13,204 nt of DNA from CAYRJA01 sp964424455 (lineage in GTDB: Bacteria > Bacteroidota > Bacteroidia > Chitinophagales > UBA10324). A model generated the notes under the pieces. The model was not told the DNA's origin. It searched no databases and saw nothing but the letters and a program-made list of their open reading frames with translations. Made by a program: the position numbers and the translations under genes. Within the stretch, counting starts at the first letter, position 1; each line of letters begins with the position of its first letter. Shown piece by piece: positions 1 to 5,040 of this stretch. The DNA lies in assembly GCA_964424455.1 (NCBI GenBank), contig CAYRJA010000094.1, positions 1 to 13,204 of the forward strand. Reading direction: 5' to 3'.

Positions 1-29
1 ATCCTATCTTTCTCAAGAATTGAAAAAAC

Positions 30-80
30 CTACAATCGGGTTTGCGTAAGTCCTAAAATAAATGCTACAACCGCAACTAA
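30..80 (-). pseudogene. Possible 3' end of IS-interrupted membrane protein gene
   Basis: Reading the minus strand outward from the IS-like element gives a short open stretch, VAVVAFILGLTQTRL, ending in TAG at 30-32. It is strongly hydrophobic and looks like the end of a membrane helix. It has the same orientation as the broken membrane-protein fragment at 638-919 on the other side of the element. If the two were joined directly, ILAAMIGYVLM followed by VAVVAFILGL would make one continuous transmembrane helix, as expected for an insertion that removed little or nothing. The join is an inference: the exact element end is not defined, and the first residues may be encoded by IS sequence. The stretch is too short to recognise by itself. 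Confidence 0.35.
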
Positions 81-84
81 ACTA

Positions 85-104
85 CCACCGACAAAAGTCG
101 GTGG
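85..104. repeat. IS end hairpin (tnpA 3' side)
   Basis: Perfect 8-bp stem CCACCGAC/GTCGGTGG with an AAAA loop. It shares stem core and loop with the hairpin at 596-609, as expected for the subterminal structures bound by IS200-type TnpA. Confidence 0.75.
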
Positions 105-115
105 GTTTGAGGAAA

Positions 116-131
116 GTCGTCAAATGACGAC
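116..131. repeat. Small hairpin at the end of tnpA
   Basis: GTCGTC-AAAT-GACGAC, a 6-bp perfect stem (7 bp if the loop A and T pair) that overlaps the last base of the downstream tnpA stop codon. On the minus strand it is followed by TTTCCTC, not a real T-run, so it is a poor intrinsic terminator. It may belong to the IS end or slow transcription leaving the element. Confidence 0.5.
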
Positions 132-568
132 TACCGTTCATCCGTAATTTTGAAGTCATCATCCTGCTGTTCTATATCCTGCTTTTGTATGTATTCCATT
201 ATCGCTTCATCTGTTACATTACCTGAGCTGGCTACAAAGTACCCTCTTCCCTAAAAGTGTCTTCCCAAAAATTGTTTTGATACAGTTTTGAACTCACTCA
301 TGATTTTCCAACTACTTTTCCATTTTATCTCTTTTACCAACTCGCTTACTGACAAATGGGGCGGTACTGATACAAACAAATGCACATGATCCTTTGATAC
401 ATGACCTTTTATTATTTCTACATCTTTCCCCTTGCATATTTGCCGTATCAACTCCCGTACTCGAACTGCCAACTCACCCACTAATACCGACTTGCGATAT
501 TTTGTAATCCACTCAATGTAATATTTTATATCATAAACACTATGGAAGGTCTTTCGGTAGTTTTGCAT
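131..568 (-). pseudogene. tnpA: IS200-type transposase TnpA, broken by an in-frame amber codon
   Basis: The frame encodes an IS200/IS605 Y1 HUH transposase, which cuts and rejoins single-stranded element ends. From ATG (566-568), codons 1-105 cover the N-terminal part, with the HUH motif as HVH at residues 61-63 followed by LFVSVPP. Codon 106 is TAG (251-253), inside what is normally a HFWGRGYF motif. The same frame then continues as GRGYFVASSGNVTDEAIMEYI and onward to TAG at 131-133, giving 145 codons in all, about the usual family length. The simplest reading is a TGG-to-TAG change at the tryptophan. The probable catalytic tyrosine is codon 126 (in MEYIQKQ), after the stop, so the truncated product has metal-binding histidines but no nucleophile. 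Everything apart from this codon looks well preserved, suggesting a recent lesion. A sequencing error or stop read-through are the alternatives. Confidence 0.85.
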
Positions 569-595
569 TGCACCAAGGTAATCAAACTAAAGTCT

Positions 596-609
596 CCACC
601 AAAAGGTGG
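596..609. repeat. IS end hairpin (tnpA 5' side)
   Basis: CCACC-AAAA-GGTGG, extendable outward by a T-G and a C-G pair to 594-611. It lies 26 bases before the tnpA start and has the same loop and stem core as the hairpin at 85-104, marking the other end of the element. Confidence 0.7.
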
Positions 610-637
610 GGGATTTTCTCCCATTCCCCGTAGGAGA

Positions 638-919
638 CATTAATACATACCCAATCATTGCTGCTAAAATATTCATCCTTCTCACTGTCCTCCAGTTTAT
701 AACAAGATTGATTATAAAAAGTCACAGTGTTATCGGATGAATTATCTTCCAGAATAATCCGGGATTAAGTTTATAATCGCCCTGAAACATAGTTAAAGAT
801 TTTGGTGGAGCAGCAAATGCGTTTGGCCATACTGCTATATGTTCGTAAACTGAAGCGCCAAGAATTATTGAGAAACTCAGACACAGTAGAAAGTAGAGCA
901 CATTTTTATAGTTCATCAT
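638..919 (-). pseudogene. Small multi-pass membrane protein, 5' part, with TGA lesion and IS interruption
   Basis: The frame opens at ATG 917-919 with NYKNVLYFLLCLSFSIILGA, a membrane helix, and continues through an extracytoplasmic-looking stretch (VWPNAFAAPP, FQGDYKLNPG) into WKIIHPITL. It then stops at TGA (722-724). The same frame continues past the stop as LFIINLVINWRTVRRMN and ILAAMIGYVLM, completing a second helix and starting a third, until the sequence runs into the IS element near 638. Codon 66 therefore looks like a nonsense mutation in a formerly longer gene, and the IS is a second lesion. The pattern resembles small Bacteroidota integral membrane proteins of about 150 residues, possibly DUF1772-like, but I cannot assign a family firmly. 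No function is proposed. A separate 65-residue protein is the alternative, made unlikely by the sensible continuation after TGA. Confidence 0.6.
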
Positions 920-964
920 ACAGAATGATATTTAGAATGTAAAGATGAAGCCACATAAAAATCA

Positions 965-988
965 TTAAAGCAATTTCTTACGCTTTAA
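965..988 (-). terminator. Weak terminator-like hairpin after the transglycosylase gene
   Basis: TTAAAGC and GCTTTAA form a 7-bp stem around a 10-base loop, 15 bases past the stop codon of the minus-strand gene. On that strand it is followed by TGATTTTTATG, a short T-run. The stem has only two G-C pairs, so it is a weak candidate. Confidence 0.35.
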
Positions 989-1003
989 AACTCAGAGAGC
1001 CGA

Positions 1004-2038
1004 TTACTGCATCTCCGATCCGATGATAAATTTTTCCGCTTCATCTTTCATTGCAGAAGCATCCGGAATTTTTATTTCATAAACCTTTCCTTCCATTTTT
1101 GGAAGAGAGGAATTTATCAGCCATGGGTTAAATAATTTCAACATTTTATAATTCGTCTTTTGATGGACTGCGAATTTAGCCAGATCGTTAATCGCGGTAT
1201 CTACTGTTACTGTCTTGTACTTTAATTCAGGGTATTTATCTGTTTTGCCTATCGCATACCCATATTGTTTCGGATTTTTCATCACCTGTTTTAAAGCAAG
1301 AATTCTAAAAATATATCTTGAAGTTTCACGGTTCAGATACAAATCGTAATACGAATCCGCTTCTTGTACTTTCATGGTTTTGTCCAGTGCATCCTGCCCG
1401 ACATTAAATGATGCCGCCGCCAAAGTCCAGTTATTGAAGCGCGCATAAGCATCTTTCAGATATTTACAAGCCGCCTGAGTTGATTTTTCCAGATTAAGCC
1501 GTTCATCAACATAGCTATTGATTTCCAGTCCATAACTTTTGCCCGAACCTTCCATAAACTGCCAAACGCCTGTAGCACCTTTGGGAGAAACCTGGTTTTG
1601 CAGCCCGCTCTCAGCTACGGCAAGATATATAAAGTCTTCTGGAATGTTATTTTTTTTCAAAATAGGCTTGATTTGCTGAGCTATCTGATGAAATTCTTTC
1701 ATCAGGTATAATGTCTGCGAATGCCAGTATGTATTAATGAGCAGTTCCCTGTCAAGGCGTTTTACCACATCAAAATCATAGAGTGGAACATGTTCTCCGG
1801 CAAAATCAATATTTTGAGGAAAGGGCACCGGATAAGCCTTGTTGTCTAAGGGTAGCCCGAGCTTTGCATATTGATTGTTCGTGGAATCAGGAAGATTTCC
1901 TATTCTTTTTGCCCCAATAAAAAAAGTCATTGAAAAAAGGAACAGTCCGAATGCGAATAAGGATATCAGTTTTTTATGCATACCCCAAATTTCTATGCAT
2001 TGCTGATAAACGGTACTAATTATTCGATGAGCTATCAT
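1004..2038 (-). CDS. MltD-like membrane-anchored lytic transglycosylase
   Basis: Predicted to cleave the MurNAc-GlcNAc bond of peptidoglycan in the periplasm, forming 1,6-anhydro ends. The 344-residue protein has one N-terminal membrane segment (about 26-42) and no lipobox, so it is probably anchored in the inner membrane. The SLT domain spans roughly 115-260. The catalytic glutamate is E143 in AVAESGLQ, followed by SPKGATGVWQFM (151-162), SYVDERLN (175-182), and AAASFNVGQDAL (207-218). This is the MltD-type order. The C-terminal 70 residues (VTVDTAINDLAKF and the end KVYEIKIP) look like one divergent LysM repeat. ATG at 2036-2038 is used here. An internal ATG at codon 20 (1979-1981), preceded by TGGGGT and opening directly with MHKKLISLFAF, is an equally reasonable start. 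It lies 65 bases after the PpiD-like gene on the same strand with no clear terminator between, so co-transcription is likely. Confidence 0.88.
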   Translation of the reverse strand: MIAHRIISTVYQQCIEIWGMHKKLISLFAFGLFLFSMTFFIGAKRIGNLPDSTNNQYAKLGLPLDNKAYPVPFPQNIDFAGEHVPLYDFDVVKRLDRELLINTYWHSQTLYLMKEFHQIAQQIKPILKKNNIPEDFIYLAVAESGLQNQVSPKGATGVWQFMEGSGKSYGLEINSYVDERLNLEKSTQAACKYLKDAYARFNNWTLAAASFNVGQDALDKTMKVQEADSYYDLYLNRETSRYIFRILALKQVMKNPKQYGYAIGKTDKYPELKYKTVTVDTAINDLAKFAVHQKTNYKMLKLFNPWLINSSLPKMEGKVYEIKIPDASAMKDEAEKFIIGSEMQ

Positions 2039-2103
2039 TATTAATCGCTATATTACTAAAAATAAGCTATTATAAAAAGAAATCAATTGTATCTTTCTAT
2101 GTA

Positions 2104-4233
2104 TCAGAAGAACTTGTAACGGTCGTCTTCTATTTTCATTGTTTTCTTCAGCGTTTCGGGCAGATTGTATTCCATCATGGGAGTTACTGACTGCAGTAGC
2201 TGTTCTTTGAGTTGGGTATAATCTGCAACCGGTGTTGCCTTTATAATATTTGTTAATGAAGCTACAAAAACGCCTGAATTATCAACAACTGCTTTTGTTG
2301 TCTGTCCTGCCTGTAATGCTGATATAGCACCCAGCAGTTTCGGCTCGTTTCCGGCTCCTTGTATGTTGGCTGAACTGAAAGTTACATCCGATGCATTTTT
2401 TACATTCTGTTGAAAGTCAGTTGCGATGGATTGAACAGGAGTATTCAGCGCAAGCAGGGAATTAACCTTTGCAGCAATGAGCGCTCCTTTCTTTTCTTTT
2501 CTGACAAGTTCTGCAAATTGTGTCTTGTTTTCATCGGTCAGTTGTATAGTTCCTTCCGGCTTTATATCCTCCAAACAGGCAACAGCATAATTAGCATCTA
2601 ATGAAAAAACATTGCTGACATCATTCTTATGGGCATTGTAACTCCATTTTACCAGTTCTCTTGCAGAGGATAATCCGGGTAACTGAAAATCATTTTTCCG
2701 GACTGATTCTGCTGTCTGTTTGTTTAGTATTCCGTTGGCTTCTGAGAATGATTTATTAAAAAGTTCTGCTGAAGAGTTGGCAGATAAAAATTTATTTGCC
2801 TGTTCGTAAACCAATTTATCTGTTGCAGAACTTGGTTCCACTTTATGAACAAATAATGCATACTGAATAGCTGTAACAGGTACAGGCATTTCTGTAATTT
2901 TTACAATAATGTAACCGTTCTCCGTGTTCAGCTCTTTTACCTCTCCGGCTTTACCTCCGAAGAATAGAAAATTATTCAGGTCTTTAAATGTCATTCCCTG
3001 CTTCATATATCCCTGGTCTCCGCCTTTTTCGCCGGTGTTTTTGTCTTCAGAATATTTCTGTGCCAATGCTTCAAAGCTGGCGCCTCCTCCGATTGCATTG
3101 TAAATACTGTCAGCTTTTGTTTTTGTTGTAACAGTGTCTGTTCCTTTTGTAATGAAGATCAATGAAAATTTTACTGAATCGGGCACTGCGCGACGGTCAA
3201 AAATTATGGCAGTCTTGAAAGCGCCGTCTTCAAAATAAGGTGTAAGAACTTTTCCGAATCCGCCATTTTCCAGTAAGCTGTCTTTTACCCGTTGAGAAGT
3301 GATTCCTTCTTTATTGTAATAAAAATTATCCCATCCATTGGCTGCTCTCATTCTTACAAAAGAAGTATCATTCGGACTTTGATTCATGTGGCTGTATGCT
3401 TCCTCAATATCCGTTTTGGCTTTCGATGTATCTTCGGCTGAAGGATTCACCGCAAAAATCACGTAGTTGATTTTGCGGCTTTCATCTTGTTTGTATTGTG
3501 CTTTGTGCTGGTTGATGTATGCCTGCATTTCAGCATCACTTACTGTAACAGCAGAATCAGGAATAACCGTAAAAGGGATTTTTACATAGCTGAGATCATA
3601 CTTGGTCTCACGGGCTGTGTATTCCATTTCTGCCAACCACTTGGGTACATATAATCCGCCTTTCAACAATGTTTTATACTTCGTGTTCAGACGATCTTCT
3701 TTTACACCTTTCTCAAAATTAATCCACTCTGCACGCTTTTCTACCGGGTCTTCTCCATTCAGTGATTTGTCAAGTGAACTGATATAATTTTTTACTGCCA
3801 TTGGTTCAAACTGACCGGTCTGAGGATTTGTGAAGGAGCGTTTTACAGCCGGATATGGATCAGCGCCAAAAAATAAATCTTTAAACTCTTCATCTCCCAC
3901 CTCAACACCCAGTGCAGAAAATTCCTGTTCGTTAATGCGATCCTGAATCATTTGATTCCACGCCTGCTCCCGCAGTGATGACATGGTATTGTCATCAATA
4001 TTTTTCTGTTTCGTGTTGATTTTATAGGCGTTGATTGTTTCATCCACCTTGGCATTAAAGTCTTTATAGTGAATTTTTTCACCGTCAATAATGCCTACAA
4101 CATCACTGTTTCCTCTAAGTAAACTTGTATTGGAATTAAATGCTTCCTCAAAAATAAATGCTGCAAGAGCTAATCCTATTACGAACGCGACAACTGTTCC
4201 GAGTCGCTTTCTGACATCAAGAAAAAAGGGCAT
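2104..4233 (-). CDS. PpiD/SurA-type peptidylprolyl isomerase, membrane anchored
   Basis: A periplasmic folding factor expected to assist newly exported envelope proteins. The 709-residue product starts MPFFLDVRKRLG, followed by one transmembrane helix (about 12-30), the normal topology for PpiD. Residues 35-220 form a SurA-N-like helical chaperone region (NQMIQDRINEQEFSALGVEV). A PPIC-type rotamase domain lies at about 354-450, recognised by SFEALAQKYSED, GEKGGDQGYM, and the closing ENGYIIVKITEM. The remaining 250 residues are a helical C-terminal region, typical of the long Bacteroidota version. Whether the rotamase site is active cannot be judged, and in E. coli PpiD it is not. It lies 150 bases after lptC, with its own promoter-like boxes at 4281-4312 and a weak terminator before them. 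In many Bacteroidota a CNNM-type transporter gene sits between lptC and this gene; none is present here. Confidence 0.9.
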   Translation of the reverse strand: MPFFLDVRKRLGTVVAFVIGLALAAFIFEEAFNSNTSLLRGNSDVVGIIDGEKIHYKDFNAKVDETINAYKINTKQKNIDDNTMSSLREQAWNQMIQDRINEQEFSALGVEVGDEEFKDLFFGADPYPAVKRSFTNPQTGQFEPMAVKNYISSLDKSLNGEDPVEKRAEWINFEKGVKEDRLNTKYKTLLKGGLYVPKWLAEMEYTARETKYDLSYVKIPFTVIPDSAVTVSDAEMQAYINQHKAQYKQDESRKINYVIFAVNPSAEDTSKAKTDIEEAYSHMNQSPNDTSFVRMRAANGWDNFYYNKEGITSQRVKDSLLENGGFGKVLTPYFEDGAFKTAIIFDRRAVPDSVKFSLIFITKGTDTVTTKTKADSIYNAIGGGASFEALAQKYSEDKNTGEKGGDQGYMKQGMTFKDLNNFLFFGGKAGEVKELNTENGYIIVKITEMPVPVTAIQYALFVHKVEPSSATDKLVYEQANKFLSANSSAELFNKSFSEANGILNKQTAESVRKNDFQLPGLSSARELVKWSYNAHKNDVSNVFSLDANYAVACLEDIKPEGTIQLTDENKTQFAELVRKEKKGALIAAKVNSLLALNTPVQSIATDFQQNVKNASDVTFSSANIQGAGNEPKLLGAISALQAGQTTKAVVDNSGVFVASLTNIIKATPVADYTQLKEQLLQSVTPMMEYNLPETLKKTMKIEDDRYKFF

Positions 4234-4280
4234 AAATGGTTTGAATTAATTTTATTGGTATGTATCCTGTTTAAGGCGAG

Positions 4281-4312
4281 CAAAGAAAGAAGTTTTGAGG
4301 GGAAAAACCAAA
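4281..4312 (-). promoter_or_regulatory. Candidate Bacteroidota promoter for the PpiD-like gene
   Basis: On the minus strand, TTTG (4309-4312) is followed after 20 bases by TTTCTTTG (4281-4288). This matches the Bacteroidota -33 TTTG and five of the six fixed bases of the -7 TAnnTTTG box, at the usual spacing. Transcription would start about 40-45 bases before the ATG at 4233. Confidence 0.4.
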
Positions 4313-4339
4313 TACGAACCGTCGGCTCAATTTTATAAA

Positions 4340-4361
4340 AACATTCTGCATACTGAATGTT
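4340..4361 (-). terminator. Terminator-like hairpin after lptC
   Basis: On the minus strand AACATTC and GAATGTT form a 7-bp stem around an 8-base loop, followed immediately by TTTAT, 22 bases past the lptC stop codon. Only two G-C pairs are present, so it may be leaky. Its position just before the promoter-like boxes at 4281-4312 fits a transcription-unit boundary. Confidence 0.4.
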
Positions 4362-4383
4362 GTGGCTGTATGACAACAACTTT

Positions 4384-4944
4384 TTACTCCGTTAGTGGAT
4401 TACTCTTCAAATGTATGGTTCCTCTTATTTTTCTTATTCTGTAATTGGTTAAATCCTGGTTGGCTTCCAGCCCGTCTCCATAAATTATTTCTTCTTTAGT
4501 TTGAATCTTTACAAACTTATCAGAAGTGATTTTTTCTGTCTGACTGTTCCATTTCAATTCTTCTGTGTTCATAATTTCGCCATTAATATTAATCACCTGT
4601 ACATGATCGCGCACAATCATTTCGTGTGAGTTTTCATAGGAGATTCCATAGTCAGCAGTCAGAGTGCTGCTTACTTTAAATGAATCATTGTAAAAAATTA
4701 GTGTCAATCCTTTCGGCATTTCAATGAATGGATTTTTGTCGTTATGACGCTGGAAAATCGGGGCGTTTAATTTTGCCCGCACCTTTGCATCGGAACTATA
4801 TAGCATTTCAACCTTTTCTGCTGTTTCAACAGATACCTCTTCCTGAGAAGTAACCTTACGAACAGTAGCAATATCATTCTCGCAGGAAAAGAATAATACG
4901 ATCAACATCAACAGTGCAAAAACGACAAACCTGTTACTAATCAT
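4384..4944 (-). CDS. lptC: LptC, LPS-transport lipoprotein of the inner membrane
   Basis: LptC passes lipopolysaccharide from the LptB2FG extractor to the periplasmic LptA bridge. The product (186 residues from ATG 4942-4944) opens with a hydrophobic signal ending in LFFSC, so Cys21 is probably lipidated. The body is the beta-jellyroll-type LptC/OstA-like fold: VEMLYSSDAKVRAKLNAP, then alternating strands with SSTLTADYGISYENSHEMIV, NTEELKWN, ITSDKFVKIQT and YGDGLEANQDL. Those last patterns are the family hallmark. The frame is open 16 codons further upstream, but only to a TTG (4990-4992) that coincides with the -7 box of the likely promoter, so the ATG is preferred. LptC in E. coli has a plain membrane anchor; a lipoprotein form is common in Bacteroidota. 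Its divergent neighbour is an AsmA-family protein, another envelope-lipid family. Confidence 0.85.
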   Translation of the reverse strand: MISNRFVVFALLMLIVLFFSCENDIATVRKVTSQEEVSVETAEKVEMLYSSDAKVRAKLNAPIFQRHNDKNPFIEMPKGLTLIFYNDSFKVSSTLTADYGISYENSHEMIVRDHVQVININGEIMNTEELKWNSQTEKITSDKFVKIQTKEEIIYGDGLEANQDLTNYRIRKIRGTIHLKSNPLTE

Positions 4945-4989
4945 CGGGTGAAATCTACTAATTAATTTAATCCGCAGTGTAAACGAAAA

Positions 4990-5021
4990 CAATTTTACAG
5001 CAGTATTTTCGTTGCCTCAAA
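4990..5021 (-). promoter_or_regulatory. Candidate Bacteroidota promoter for lptC
   Basis: On the minus strand, TTTG (5018-5021) is followed after exactly 20 bases by TAAAATTG (4990-4997), five of the six fixed bases of TAnnTTTG. The expected start of transcription is near 4984, leaving a leader of about 40 bases before the ATG at 4944. It lies in the intergenic gap shared with the divergent AsmA gene. Confidence 0.45.
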
Positions 5022-5040
5022 ACTCATTTCGCAAATCTTT

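Larger units (their letters stand above)
75..635 (-). mobile_element. IS200/IS605-type insertion sequence, tnpA only, degenerate
   Basis: A single Y1-type transposase reading frame (131-568) is flanked by two similar hairpins, CCACCGAC-AAAA-GTCGGTGG at 85-104 and CCACC-AAAA-GGTGG at 596-609. Both have an AAAA loop on the plus strand and the same orientation. Outside each hairpin lies a related AACTAAA stretch (75-81 and 585-591). Subterminal hairpins in place of inverted terminal repeats, no obvious target duplication, and a length of about 560 bases fit the IS200 group, whose transposase acts on single-stranded ends. No tnpB is present. The boundaries are estimates: the right-hand edge is placed where the flanking gene's frame stops making sense (about 635). 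Because the transposase is broken, this copy could move only if supplied with an intact enzyme. Confidence 0.7.

Noticed and set aside
85..131. Start of a CRISPR or REP-type repeat array, suggested by two nearby hairpins
   Set aside because: The two hairpins differ in sequence, there is no regular spacing or third copy, and one has its partner at the opposite IS end.
251..724. Alternative genetic code, because both a TAG and a TGA interrupt sensible frames at the left end
   Set aside because: The other genes in the window are full-length under the standard code, several end at TAA or TAG as expected, and both interrupted frames lie in an IS and its target, where decay is the simpler explanation.
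4179..4379. A 66-codon minus-strand frame overlapping the start of the PpiD-like gene
   Set aside because: It overlaps a well-supported gene in another frame, has no recognisable family or signal, and covers the promoter-like boxes and terminator-like hairpin.
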